A stretch of DNA of 64,000 nucleotides, taken from Promethearchaeota archaeon (GTDB lineage: Archaea; Asgardarchaeota; Lokiarchaeia; Sigyniarchaeales; SOKP01). The stretch covers positions 62,001 through 126,000 of the forward strand of contig JAHPZE010000007.1 in assembly GCA_019058365.1 (NCBI GenBank), read 5' to 3'. Both the position numbers and the translations under genes were made by a program. The notes below the pieces were generated by a model. It was given only the letters and a program-made list of their open reading frames with translations, was not told the DNA's origin and ran no database searches. This document shows positions 8,985 to 20,740 of the stretch, one piece after another (positions within the stretch are counted from its first letter, which is position 1; every line of letters starts with the position of its first letter).

Positions 8985-10433
8985 ATGGATTTAGAAAAGC
9001 TTTTTAAACCAAAATCAATAGCAGTTGTTGGGGTCTCAAAAAAGAACCCTCTTAGTCCGGGGAGAATTGTTTTATTAAAAAATGAATTTGAAATGGATGT
9101 TAAGGTTTATGGAATTTATCCTAATGGGGGTGAAGTTGAGGGAGTAGCGTTATATGAACGACTAGACAAACTCCCCGAGATTCCTGATCTTTTAGTTATT
9201 GCTGTAGGTCCAGATGATACATTGGGATACATTCAAAATTGTGCTGATTTAGGTATCCCAGCAAGTGTAATAATTGGAGGTGGCTTTGCTGAAGTAGGTG
9301 GTGAAGGTATAAAGCGTCAAAAAAAATTAGAAGAAATAGCGTTTGATAATGATATTGCTGTTCTAGGTCCTAATTGCCTTGGTGTTTATGCACCTCCTAC
9401 AGTTGATACTATATTTCTACCTACAGAACGCATCACAAGACCACCAAAAGGTTCTGTAGCGCTAATAAGTCAAAGTGGAGGATTTTTGGTTGATCAATTC
9501 TTTGTGAAATTTGCGGAAAGAAATATAGGTGTCTCTACTGCGGTTTCTATAGGTAACCGTTCGGTAGTAGATGAATCGATGTTGTTAGAATACTTTAGTA
9601 AAGTAGACAAAGAAACTTCTAATATTGCATTTTATTTAGAAGGTTTTAAAGAAGGTAAAGCAAAAAAATTTACACAATTAGCAAAAGAATCAGATGATAC
9701 TGTTATAGTATTTTACGGAGGAAAAACAAAGGAAGGAAAAATAGCAACTAAATCTCATACGGCAAGTCTTGCTGGGAATTATAATATTATTTACAATGCG
9801 CTGAGACAAAATTACGTCATTCAACCTCATTCTGAGAGAGAATTATTAACATGTCTCAAAGTTTATGATGTATTATCACATCGCAGAAACCCATTTGGTA
9901 AGAATGTAGTGACATTTGGAAATGTTGTAATAGTTTCTGGATCTGGAGGACACGGCGTTATAGCAAGTGATATGTTAAGAAAATATGGTTTGAATGCTGT
10001 TCAATTAACAGAAAAGGAGAAAGATGAATTAAAATCATTAACTAGCCCTACTGCTAGGGAAATTGCTTCATTTAACAATCCAATTGATTTAACAGGGTCA
10101 GTATTAGATACTGATATTGAAAATGTTGTTAAATTTTTATCTGATATTGAAAGAATTGAATGTATTATTTTATTAATACTTCCATATCCTCCTAATATTT
10201 CTTTTCAAGTAGGGAGAAGAATTGCTAATGTTGTACTAACAAAAAGAAAACCACTTGTTTGTTTTATGCCCTATATTCCGAAATATTCTTTAATAATTGA
10301 TTCATTAGAACTTGCAAATATACCGGTTTTTCATTCTATCAAAGAAACAGTTCAAGCAGTTTCTGCACTTAAAGAAAGAACAAGAATTAGAAATATTAAA
10401 CAAGGCAATGTATTTTGGGAACAAAGATCTTAA
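8985..10433 (+). CDS. ADP-forming acyl-CoA synthetase, alpha-type subunit
   Basis: About 482 residues. The N-terminal CoA-binding Rossmann domain reads SIAVVGVSKK near the start, then the succinyl-CoA-synthetase-like domains with VLGPNCLG, SQSGGF and the phosphohistidine region SHTASLAG. This is the alpha-subunit half of NDP-forming acetyl/acyl-CoA synthetases. These make ATP from acyl-CoA plus ADP and phosphate during sugar, peptide or fatty acid catabolism. The ATP-grasp beta subunit is not fused and not adjacent, so it must be encoded elsewhere. An ATG at 8985 is preferred to the TTG at 8976 because the Rossmann strand begins shortly afterwards. No ribosome-binding site is visible, consistent with a leaderless transcript. 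Confidence 0.87.
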   Translation: MDLEKLFKPKSIAVVGVSKKNPLSPGRIVLLKNEFEMDVKVYGIYPNGGEVEGVALYERLDKLPEIPDLLVIAVGPDDTLGYIQNCADLGIPASVIIGGGFAEVGGEGIKRQKKLEEIAFDNDIAVLGPNCLGVYAPPTVDTIFLPTERITRPPKGSVALISQSGGFLVDQFFVKFAERNIGVSTAVSIGNRSVVDESMLLEYFSKVDKETSNIAFYLEGFKEGKAKKFTQLAKESDDTVIVFYGGKTKEGKIATKSHTASLAGNYNIIYNALRQNYVIQPHSERELLTCLKVYDVLSHRRNPFGKNVVTFGNVVIVSGSGGHGVIASDMLRKYGLNAVQLTEKEKDELKSLTSPTAREIASFNNPIDLTGSVLDTDIENVVKFLSDIERIECIILLILPYPPNISFQVGRRIANVVLTKRKPLVCFMPYIPKYSLIIDSLELANIPVFHSIKETVQAVSALKERTRIRNIKQGNVFWEQRS

Positions 10434-10435
10434 AG

Positions 10436-10678
10436 TTAGGCAATATCAATGATATTGTCTATTTCCTCAATTGATTTTTTCACATAATTAACATCTTCAA
10501 ATAATATTTCTATAGCTTTTTGAGGGCAAATTTCAACACATCGACCATATTCTCTGCATTCATTACTTATAAACGCTTTGTTATTTATTAAATCTATAGC
10601 ATTAACAAAACATACCCCCTTAATGCATGTTCCGCAACCAATACATTTTTCAGTAACTTGAACTTTAACTCCAGGCAT
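10436..10678 (-). CDS. Small ferredoxin-like protein with one complete and one reduced cluster motif
   Basis: An 80-residue protein. The first motif is CIGCGTCIKGVC, with one extra residue before the last Cys compared with the standard CxxCxxCxxxC. The second is CREYGRCVEICP, which has only three Cys (the usual second Cys is Tyr) before the CP pair. It may therefore bind one [4Fe-4S] and one [3Fe-4S] or incomplete cluster. It lies 45 bases downstream of another Cys-rich gene (10724-11251) on the same strand. In some related proteins these two parts are fused, so the pair probably works as one electron-transfer unit. The partner enzyme is unknown. Confidence 0.75.
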   Translation of the reverse strand: MPGVKVQVTEKCIGCGTCIKGVCFVNAIDLINNKAFISNECREYGRCVEICPQKAIEILFEDVNYVKKSIEEIDNIIDIA

Positions 10679-10723
10679 TTTTTTAATTTTTAATCCGATT
10701 TAGGGAGCTAATATTGAAGATAC

Positions 10724-11251
10724 TCACCATAAACAACAACATGGATCGCAATTACAAATACTTAAAAGTTTTTCTCCAGGTTTAACTCCAAGCCATTGGG
10801 CATCTAATTTATTTCTACCAATCTTTTGGACTAATCCCGCTTCTCTACACTTTTTCAAATTTTTCAGAGCTTCTTTTTTAGAAACTAATCGTCCTAATTG
10901 AGGATTGATATCCAATACTGCATTTCCAAGAAAAAGACATCCTAAATCAACAGGATAGTTTTGACAATCCATGCTCGATCTACATATACAGAAATTCATG
11001 ATCCAATGGTGCTTAGCTTTGTTAATAAAATATTCCAACACTTGAGAAGGTAGAACAAATTCTTTATATTGTCCTATTGGTTTGTTAATATCTATGACTT
11101 TCTCTTGAGGAAGGTATATAATATCATCCCCCTTAAAAAGCAAATGATCAAAAAGAGTGCCTAAAATAGGCAGATTTGTCAATTTAGTAATAAATTTAAC
11201 ATTTGGAAATACTTTTTTAAGTAATTTTACAAACCATAAAGGACGAGCCAT
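10724..11251 (-). CDS. Cysteine-rich iron-sulfur protein, partner of the adjacent ferredoxin
   Basis: A 175-residue protein with a Cys cluster FCICRSSMDCQ near the middle and a C-terminal CNCDPCCCLW. The region between (LGRLVSKKEA, REAGLVQKIG) resembles a small winged-helix or helical element. The C-terminal Cys run is normally followed directly by ferredoxin motifs in longer homologues of this kind (recalled, not searched). Here the chain ends and the ferredoxin is the next gene, so this appears to be a split gene. A GGTGAT ribosome-binding site lies just upstream of the ATG at 11251. It is probably cytosolic. The specific redox partner is unknown. Confidence 0.65.
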   Translation of the reverse strand: MARPLWFVKLLKKVFPNVKFITKLTNLPILGTLFDHLLFKGDDIIYLPQEKVIDINKPIGQYKEFVLPSQVLEYFINKAKHHWIMNFCICRSSMDCQNYPVDLGCLFLGNAVLDINPQLGRLVSKKEALKNLKKCREAGLVQKIGRNKLDAQWLGVKPGEKLLSICNCDPCCCLW

Positions 11252-11329
11252 TTAATCACCCTGCCTTTGAAATACTTTCTAAATATAATTCTAAGTAAAT
11301 TTTAATTTAATAACCCTGTTAAATCCAGA

Positions 11330-14494
<3,165 letters not shown>

Positions 14495-14622
14495 CTAGCT
14501 ACTGTAATTACCATTAATTTTAATTAATTAAAGAAGCTAAAATGAATAAAGTTTATACTTTTAAATAAAAGCAATGTTAAATTAAAATTAAAGGAAATTT
14601 CTAAATTCCACAATGAAACCTT

Positions 14623-15585
14623 ATGAAAGTAAATATTGAATTGTTAAAAGAATTTGAAAAAACACTTGATACTATACACCCAGAAAAGGGTAAAATCCCA
14701 ATTAAAATTCTTGGATTTGGAGAAATTAGCTTAGTTTTTGAAATTCTTGATGATCCTGAACGTTTAGCTTATAAAAGGATTCCTATTTTTGATAACGAAA
14801 AACAAGTTAAAAGGCATCTTTGGGCTTATAATGAATACTGCAAAATCTTAAATGAAGATATTGGTCTAAACCTTCCTGAACATAAAGCACTTTGGTTTAA
14901 AGATCATAAAGGACAAATACAGTTTTACTGTGTCCAACAAAAGATAAATCCTAAAGCTGTAGGGAATAAGGTTATTCATAATATTTCCGATGATGAAATT
15001 GAAAACTTAATTATTCTTACAATGAGAGAATTAAAAAAAGTATGGACATTTAATCGTGAAAATAAGATTTATGATGTTGGATTAGATGGACAAATATCAA
15101 ATTTTGTTGTTATTGATTACGATCATAATAATCCAAGGATCAATGAATCCTCAAAATTATTATATCTAGATACAAGTACACCACTTTTTCGAAAAAATAA
15201 CATTGAAGCAATGGAAGCAGAACTGTTTTTAAAAAGTGCTCCGTCATTCTTGAGATTTCTTTTAAAAGCGTTGTTTGTACAAGAAGTTGTAGATAGATAT
15301 TATGATTGGAGGTTAGTAACTATTGATTTAATTGCCAATTTTTTCAAAGAACAGAAACCTGAAATTATCCCTCGGGTAATTAGAAGAATTAATAGATTTT
15401 TTAAAGAAGAAGCAGATACTTTTAAAATAGAACCAATCACATTTGAAGAAGTTTATAAATATTATAAAAACGATAAAATGATTTGGGTTATTTTCCAAAA
15501 TGCCAGAAGATTTGATAGATATATGAAAACTAAACTACTTAAGAAAACATATGATTTTTATCTTCCAGAAAAAATAAAGAGGTAA
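14623..15585 (+). CDS. Conserved hypothetical protein, possibly kinase-like fold
   Basis: 320 residues, soluble. Near the N terminus ILGFGEISLVFEI followed by LAYKRIP resembles the Gly-rich loop and the Lys of kinase or aminoglycoside phosphotransferase folds. Later YDVGLDGQISNFVV and LLYLDTSTP could be the catalytic-loop and metal-binding segments, but the usual HGD and DFG motifs are not present in standard form. The C-terminal 130 residues are helical and basic. I do not recognise a characterised family. It is divergent from the beta-galactosidase gene and followed by a tiny minus-strand gene. Confidence 0.6.
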   Translation: MKVNIELLKEFEKTLDTIHPEKGKIPIKILGFGEISLVFEILDDPERLAYKRIPIFDNEKQVKRHLWAYNEYCKILNEDIGLNLPEHKALWFKDHKGQIQFYCVQQKINPKAVGNKVIHNISDDEIENLIILTMRELKKVWTFNRENKIYDVGLDGQISNFVVIDYDHNNPRINESSKLLYLDTSTPLFRKNNIEAMEAELFLKSAPSFLRFLLKALFVQEVVDRYYDWRLVTIDLIANFFKEQKPEIIPRVIRRINRFFKEEADTFKIEPITFEEVYKYYKNDKMIWVIFQNARRFDRYMKTKLLKKTYDFYLPEKIKR

Positions 15586-15606
15586 TGCTAAAAGCATAAT
15601 TTAATT

Positions 15607-15753
15607 TTACTTTTCCCCGTTAGAAAACCATTTATCTTTACAAGATTCAAAATAGAATCCATGCATGGCTGTTGGCTCGATTGGGTCAAATTCTTGTATT
15701 TTAACACTTCTAATAATTTCATTTTTACATTCTTGACACCTTATTTTAGCCAT
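15607..15753 (-). CDS. Small 48-residue cysteine-containing protein
   Basis: A short minus-strand reading frame starts with ATG at 15753 (MAKIRCQECKNEI) and ends with TAA at 15607. It carries CQEC near the N terminus and one further Cys in FESCKDKW, so it could be half of a zinc knuckle or act as a dimer. It occupies an otherwise empty 290-base gap between two plus-strand genes. The sequence is charged and non-repetitive, as expected for a real small protein. No family is recognised and no strong ribosome-binding site is visible. Confidence 0.5.
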   Translation of the reverse strand: MAKIRCQECKNEIIRSVKIQEFDPIEPTAMHGFYFESCKDKWFSNGEK

Positions 15754-15875
15754 TTTCTACCATCATTAAGTTTTTTTAACTATAAATTAGATTTAATTTG
15801 AATAAATCTTGATAATAATAAAGATACAAATATATTCGATTTGTTATTGAGTTTAAATATTAAATACTTCTAGAT

Positions 15876-17015
15876 ATGGATATAACTTATAAGCCTAAGG
15901 TATTCTTTACCTCAAATGTATTCTCAACTAAGGAGATTGGCTCTAATGAGCAAATATCAGAAAAATATCGCACTGCCATTGATGATCTATGGCAAGAATT
16001 AGATCAAACAGCAGAATTTCAAATATTCAATGGAAGATTTCCTTCAGAGAAAGAAATTAAAAAAGAACTAAAAATATTCAATCCAGATATTCTTGGATGT
16101 CACTTAAGTCATCCTATATCCTCAAAAATATTAAAAAACTCAAATATCTTTGCAATTTCTACATCAACAGCAGGATATAATCATATTCAACGAACTGAAG
16201 AAGATGATATCCTAATTACACATACACCGGGTATTCTTCATAAAACAGTGGCAGATTACACTATAGCTTTAATAATGGCGAATTTAAGAAATTTAATAGA
16301 TCTTCATAATTATGTATGGAATGAGCAATGGACTTCTGATGATAAATGGGATTTAGATCAATCTCTTTCCTCTGTGATAACCGATAAAACACTTGGAATT
16401 ATAGGGTTAGGTGAAATTGGGAAGGAAATAGTAAGAAAACTTTATCCTTGGGGTGTTAAAATCCTTTATAGTGATAAGAATCAAATGAAACAGTTTGAAA
16501 AAGACTATCCTTTAATTGAATTTAAAGAAAATATTAAAGATATTTTCAGAGAATCAGATATAATCAGCCTCCATATTCCCTTGAATAAATATACTATAAA
16601 TTTAGTGAATCGAGACTTACTAAAGTTAATGAAAAAAGGCTCTTTATTAATAAATACTGCACGAGGGGGCATTTTAGAACTAGAAACTCTATTAAATATG
16701 TTAGAAAATAAAGAAGTTCAAATAAATATTGCTTTTGATGTTTTTCCAGTAGAACCTATTGATTCTAATACTCTTATGCGATTGAAAAATATAAAACGTG
16801 AACAACCAAACATACGAATGATTCTAATACCCCATAATGCCTCTGCAGATGCAAATACTCGAGCTAAAATGAATATACTATTTCTAAAAGATATAATTAA
16901 GATTATAAAATCTTCTTGCATAGAAGATTTAAGGGAAATTCATATTATTCCAGAACATAAAAAATTAATAAAAGAAAGAAAATGGAGAATTTTTAATTAT
17001 TGGGAAAAAAAATGA
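15876..17015 (+). CDS. D-isomer-specific 2-hydroxyacid dehydrogenase
   Basis: 379 residues. The NAD-binding Rossmann motif is GIIGLGEIGKEI (about residues 173-184). The catalytic set is Arg in LINTARGG, Glu in FDVFPVEP and His in IPHNASAD. The pattern TPGILHKTVADYTIALIMANLRN before the nucleotide domain is typical of glyoxylate/phosphoglycerate dehydrogenase relatives. It reduces a 2-oxo acid to a D-2-hydroxy acid or the reverse; which acid is not clear. It is somewhat longer than usual (about 320-335), with extra residues at both ends. The stop overlaps the next gene by ATGA, so it heads a three-gene operon. Confidence 0.87.
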   Translation: MDITYKPKVFFTSNVFSTKEIGSNEQISEKYRTAIDDLWQELDQTAEFQIFNGRFPSEKEIKKELKIFNPDILGCHLSHPISSKILKNSNIFAISTSTAGYNHIQRTEEDDILITHTPGILHKTVADYTIALIMANLRNLIDLHNYVWNEQWTSDDKWDLDQSLSSVITDKTLGIIGLGEIGKEIVRKLYPWGVKILYSDKNQMKQFEKDYPLIEFKENIKDIFRESDIISLHIPLNKYTINLVNRDLLKLMKKGSLLINTARGGILELETLLNMLENKEVQINIAFDVFPVEPIDSNTLMRLKNIKREQPNIRMILIPHNASADANTRAKMNILFLKDIIKIIKSSCIEDLREIHIIPEHKKLIKERKWRIFNYWEKK

Positions 17016-17584
17016 TTAGATCATTTATTGCTATTGAATTAAAAGATTTAGACACAATTGAGAAAATTGCTTTATTCTCTCAAAGGTTAAGGCAAAATCA
17101 GGCTAAGATTAAACTTGTAGAACCTGAAAATTTACATATGACGATAAAATTTTTAGGAAATATACCTGAGCCTTTAGCTGTTAAGATTTACAGGATTTTA
17201 CAAGAAGAAATTAATGAAAAATTATTTCAAGGAAAAAGTGTCAGATATATTCTGAAAGGCGTTGGCCAATTTAATAATTTTTCAGTTATTTGGACAAAAC
17301 TAGTAGGTGATATTCAATTTTTGCAAAACGTTAAGGATATGGTTGAAAATTACTTATTTGATAAACTACACATTGAACGCGATAAAAGAACAAAATTCAA
17401 ACCTCATCTGACTATTGCACGACTTAAGAAGGGTAAAATAAATTATAAAACATTTGAAACACTTAAGAATTTAATTACTGAGAATAAATATTTAGAGTTT
17501 GGAACTTTTATTATTAACCAAGTGAAATTAAAAAAATCACAGCTGACTCCAAGTGGCCCAATCTATTCTGACTTGGTATATTAA
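17012..17584 (+). CDS. thpR: RNA 2',3'-cyclic phosphodiesterase (2H family)
   Basis: About 190 residues. Two HxTx motifs of the 2H phosphoesterase family are visible: LHMTIKFLG near residue 45 and FKPHLTIAR near residue 130. The N terminus MIRSFIAIEL is the usual start of ThpR/LigT proteins. They open 2',3'-cyclic phosphate ends of RNA, in archaea possibly linked to tRNA processing. An upstream in-frame ATG at 17000 exists, but the ATG at 17012 gives a 4-base ATGA overlap with the preceding stop and the family-typical N terminus. The next gene starts one base after its stop. Confidence 0.88.
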   Translation: MIRSFIAIELKDLDTIEKIALFSQRLRQNQAKIKLVEPENLHMTIKFLGNIPEPLAVKIYRILQEEINEKLFQGKSVRYILKGVGQFNNFSVIWTKLVGDIQFLQNVKDMVENYLFDKLHIERDKRTKFKPHLTIARLKKGKINYKTFETLKNLITENKYLEFGTFIINQVKLKKSQLTPSGPIYSDLVY

Positions 17585-18277
17585 ATGCAGAGAAAAAAAC
17601 CTATTAAAGCGATCGTTTGGGATTTAGATGGTACGTTAATTCATTTTAAGATCGATTACCTACGAGCACGGAGAATTGCTATAGAAATCCTAAAAAGCTA
17701 TGGAATTCCTAAACGTCTCCTTACGATTAATATTTCTATTTTAGAAAATATGAAATCTGCCAGAGAATTTTTTGAAAAGGAAGGTTTGTCTCAGAAAAAA
17801 ATAAATGAAATAATAGAAGAAGTGGATAATGAGATTATAAAAATAGAATACGATGCTGCTAACAATGCTACAATGATAAATGGAATAGACCAAGTATTGG
17901 AATTTGCCAAGAACAATAATCTAAAGCAAGCAATTTTTACATTTAATACAAAAAGAAATGCAGAAATTTCTCTCAAAAAAGTGAATTTATTACAATATTT
18001 TAACCTTATTGTCGGAAGGGATAATATTACCAATTTAAAACCCCATCCAGAACATTTAACTTATATATGTAACCAGCTAAACATAAAATCCGACGAAATT
18101 TTAATAATTGGAGATAATATCCGTGATATTGAGGCTGCTATCAATGTAGGAGCTCATTCTATAGCATTAAATACAAAGTTAGCTAAAGTTGAAACCCTCC
18201 AAATAGCAGATAAAATAGTTAAAGAAAATGAAATACCATTAAAATTAATAGAAGAAATTGAAAAACTTATAAATTAA
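17585..18277 (+). CDS. HAD-family phosphatase
   Basis: 230 residues. Motif I is WDLDGTLI (nucleophile DxD near residue 12), motif II is the Thr in IFTFNTK, the Lys motif is LKPHPEH and motif IV is IIGDNIRDIEA. The helical cap lies between residues 20 and 95, as in phosphoglycolate phosphatase-like (subfamily I) enzymes. It starts immediately after the ThpR stop, so the two are translationally coupled. Substrate unknown; removal of a small phosphorylated metabolite or a product of RNA end processing is possible. Confidence 0.85.
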   Translation: MQRKKPIKAIVWDLDGTLIHFKIDYLRARRIAIEILKSYGIPKRLLTINISILENMKSAREFFEKEGLSQKKINEIIEEVDNEIIKIEYDAANNATMINGIDQVLEFAKNNNLKQAIFTFNTKRNAEISLKKVNLLQYFNLIVGRDNITNLKPHPEHLTYICNQLNIKSDEILIIGDNIRDIEAAINVGAHSIALNTKLAKVETLQIADKIVKENEIPLKLIEEIEKLIN

Positions 18278-18289
18278 AAAAAAAAATAA

Positions 18290-18333
18290 TAAAATATCAA
18301 TAAAATATCAATATAATATCAATAAAATATCCA
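18290..18333 (+). repeat. Four tandem 11-bp units
   Basis: Four copies in a row of an 11-base unit close to TAAAATATCAA, the third and fourth with single changes, lie between the HAD phosphatase gene and the DUF211 gene. It could be a slippage product of AT-rich sequence. It lies about 50 bases upstream of the next start codon and so could affect the promoter. No other copy was noticed in the window. Confidence 0.7.
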
Positions 18334-18380
18334 CTAAATCTATTATTGTATAATTACATACAAGGGTTTAAAATAAAATA

Positions 18381-18635
18381 ATGAAAGTAGAATTTCTTTT
18401 GGATGTTCTCAAACCTCATCAACCCGATTCATATATTGTGGCTAAAGAATTAATGAAAGTTACTGGGGTATCAAGAGTTAGTGTTAAAGTAGATGAATTA
18501 GATCAAAAAACAGCTTCTTTACATATTCACATTGAGGGGAGTAATCTCTCCTTTGAAGAAATAACTGAAACACTTGCAATGAATAATTGCGCTTTGCACA
18601 GTCTAGATGAGGTTATTTGTGAAGAAAAAGATTAA
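18381..18635 (+). CDS. DUF211 family protein
   Basis: 84 residues, a small alpha-beta protein of the ferredoxin-like DUF211 family of archaea, recognised from MKVEFLLDVLKPHQPD, VSRVSVKVDELDQKTA and the closing HSLDEVICEE. The length matches the family (about 90). The biochemical function is not established; it may be a metal-binding or regulatory subunit. An A-rich leader without a clear ribosome-binding site precedes the ATG. The next gene follows about 100 bases later on the same strand. Confidence 0.75.
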   Translation: MKVEFLLDVLKPHQPDSYIVAKELMKVTGVSRVSVKVDELDQKTASLHIHIEGSNLSFEEITETLAMNNCALHSLDEVICEEKD

Positions 18636-18733
18636 TTAAATCTTTATTTCATATTTTTTTAAATATTGGACTAACCAAAAAAATAAAAATTAGATATACC
18701 GATTTTATTTACAATAAGAAAATTTTTATTGAG

Positions 18734-19087
18734 ATGCAAGATCCAAGTATAATTAAAATCATTCAAGAACAAGGAGAAATCAATGATGAATTAGATTTTG
18801 CCTTAATGAATTACTTACTTCAAAATCGAGGTCCTGGTTTTACTGCTTGTCAACCCTCTTTAGTGGAACTTGAAGGGGGTAAGAAAGCTATTAAAATGAA
18901 TATAGATCATACATTTGTTAATAAAGATAACCAACTAATGGGTTTAGGTATAGTTGGCAAGATTTACGTTGATTTAGATTCTCTTCAAGTGATTTATTGC
19001 ACCCCCAAGGAAGATTTAGAAAGTAATATCAAAGTATTAAAATCAGCTGAAATTGAACCTGAACCTCGACCAAAAGGAAAATATTAA
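18734..19087 (+). CDS. Hypothetical protein, 117 residues
   Basis: A small soluble protein with an acidic helical N terminus and a beta-rich middle (KKAIKMNIDHTFVN, GIVGKIYVDLDSLQVIYCTP), ending in a charged Pro-rich tail. It reads like a compact alpha+beta domain. No known motif is present. It lies in a run of plus-strand genes with ordinary spacing, and codon use resembles its neighbours. I do not recognise a family. Confidence 0.65.
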   Translation: MQDPSIIKIIQEQGEINDELDFALMNYLLQNRGPGFTACQPSLVELEGGKKAIKMNIDHTFVNKDNQLMGLGIVGKIYVDLDSLQVIYCTPKEDLESNIKVLKSAEIEPEPRPKGKY

Positions 19088-19184
19088 TTTGTTATCAATT
19101 CTCAGTTTTGATAAAGTAGGAAGATATATCCTCGTGGGGAAAAAAATATAAAATTAACTTCATTCTTAACCTTACTGAATTATA

Positions 19185-19733
19185 ATGTCGAGTAAAGAAA
19201 GTAATATCACACAACTAATCCAAGACTATTTGTTAGACGAAGGATTATTACGAGGAAAAGTTTCTGATCCTAAACTTGAATTTGGTTTTCAATTCATTTT
19301 TCCTCCTGGAAAAGATCTCCTAGGCCGACCCGTTGGTAGAAATATGGTAGTTTTTCGACCTAAAAATAAAGGGCTAATTATTGTTAGTTTAGGAGTACAG
19401 ATTTCAGAACCACATATAAATGCTTTGAATTCCCTAGAAAATAACAAAAAAATGAACTTTTTCATGGATTTAAGAAAATCTTTTCTTTTAAAAGATGTTT
19501 TTTATCGAATAGATATAAAAAATCATAGATTTGAAATAATCGATCAAATATTCCTTGATAAGGAAGAATCTATCTCAAAGAATTCTTTATTTAAAATGAT
19601 TCGAAAGGTTTTTAATTGTGCTGCTTATAGTAATTTTATTTTAGACGAATATTGTGCTGGTAAAATAAAACCAGAAGATTTTTTGAAAGCTAAAGAATTT
19701 ACATCTGATTCTGATTTTTCTCTATATTCATAA
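19185..19733 (+). CDS. Hypothetical protein resembling DUF2299
   Basis: 182 residues, soluble, with no membrane segment. The opening ITQLIQDYLLDEGLL followed by FGFQFIFPPG and GLIIVSLGVQIS resembles the archaeal DUF2299 family (recalled, not searched), which has a fold like the type III secretion chaperone or YbjN group. The function of that family is unknown. It lies 24 bases upstream of the HIT hydrolase gene, so co-transcription is likely. Confidence 0.6.
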   Translation: MSSKESNITQLIQDYLLDEGLLRGKVSDPKLEFGFQFIFPPGKDLLGRPVGRNMVVFRPKNKGLIIVSLGVQISEPHINALNSLENNKKMNFFMDLRKSFLLKDVFYRIDIKNHRFEIIDQIFLDKEESISKNSLFKMIRKVFNCAAYSNFILDEYCAGKIKPEDFLKAKEFTSDSDFSLYS

Positions 19734-19757
19734 TTTCAATTTTATATATTACGGTGA

Positions 19758-20285
19758 ATGAAAATTTTTAAGAAGTGGTTGCAAGCACTAGGAAAACTAG
19801 AGTATGTTCAGGGAAAAGCAAGGCCAAATGTAGATTGCATATTTTGTGCTGTACGTGATAATGATGAAAGAGTAAAATCCTTAAAAATTTATGAAGATAA
19901 TTTGTGTTTTATTGTATTAAATCTATACCCTTATAATCCTGCCCATTTAATGATTGTTACTCATAGGCATTTAACTAAATTCATTGAACTTACTAAAGAA
20001 GAATTAATCCATATTAATAGGACCATTCAAGGAATACAATTGTTATTAAACAATTTATATAATCCCAAAGGATATAATATTGGTATTAATCAAGGACGAG
20101 ATGCAGGGGGTAGTATAGAACATTTACATTTTCATATAATTCCTAGATATGGATCTGAACTTGGATTTATTGATATAGTAGGAGAAACTCGTGTTTTACC
20201 CGAAAGTTTAGATTCTGTTAAAAAAAAATTAGAAAGTGTAATTTATGAATTTTTAAATGAGGAATTTTTTAAGAATTTTAAATGA
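19758..20285 (+). CDS. HIT-family nucleotide hydrolase/transferase
   Basis: 175 residues. The zinc-associated CIFC near residue 29, the segment NLYPYNPAHLMIVTHRH and the catalytic HLHFHIIPR (His-x-His-x-His) define the HIT superfamily, in the archaeal/bacterial diadenosine polyphosphate hydrolase group. Likely reaction: cleavage of Ap4A-like dinucleotides or nucleoside phosphoramidates. A GGTGA ribosome-binding site lies just upstream of the ATG. The gene ends a plus-strand run and is convergent with the histone gene. Confidence 0.87.
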   Translation: MKIFKKWLQALGKLEYVQGKARPNVDCIFCAVRDNDERVKSLKIYEDNLCFIVLNLYPYNPAHLMIVTHRHLTKFIELTKEELIHINRTIQGIQLLLNNLYNPKGYNIGINQGRDAGGSIEHLHFHIIPRYGSELGFIDIVGETRVLPESLDSVKKKLESVIYEFLNEEFFKNFK

Positions 20286-20503
20286 TTTTAAAATCAATAA
20301 GATTTAGATTCTTCGAATTTAGAATGATATTCAAGATTTAAAATTAACAGAATTCTTTTTTTATATTAACATCATATATATCAAAATGAAAAGTTTTCTA
20401 TACTTCTCTGATCAAATTATAATCTAACCATCATAAAGCTTTTAAAGTCTATTAATAAAAAAAAAGAAAAAAAATGATTCTTAATTATAAAAATCTGAAG
20501 CAT

Positions 20504-20740
20504 TTATCTTGTAGCATTTCGAATATCTGCAGCTGTTACTCGTTTACGTTTATCAGCTTTACAAACTTTAATAGCATCTTTAGTTGCTGTAGCTGCACTC
20601 GTTTCAAGGAAGTTAATAAGTTTATCTAACGCCTCTGCAGCTACAAGATCTGCTCCTTCTTTCTTCATAAGTCTGCGAATAGGTGCCTTAGCAATATATC
20701 CTTCAGCTTTCTTTTTTGCTGGAGCACTCTTTTTAGCCAT
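20504..20740 (-). CDS. Archaeal histone with lysine-rich N-terminal tail
   Basis: 78 residues. From about residue 19 it is a full HMf-type histone fold: PIRRLMKKEGAD (helix 1), the long central helix with EALDKLINFLE, and the closing KRKRVTAADIRNATR (helix 3, with the R-T pair that contacts DNA). The first 18 residues (MAKKSAPAKKKAEGYIAK) form a basic Lys/Ala/Pro-rich tail, which most archaeal histones lack; they usually start directly at helix 1. A strong GGAGG ribosome-binding site precedes the ATG. It wraps DNA as dimers or longer superhelices. Confidence 0.93.
   Translation of the reverse strand: MAKKSAPAKKKAEGYIAKAPIRRLMKKEGADLVAAEALDKLINFLETSAATATKDAIKVCKADKRKRVTAADIRNATR

Noticed and set aside
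18290-18333. CRISPR-like repeats
   Set aside because: The 11-base units are in direct tandem without spacers; no Cas gene is in the window.
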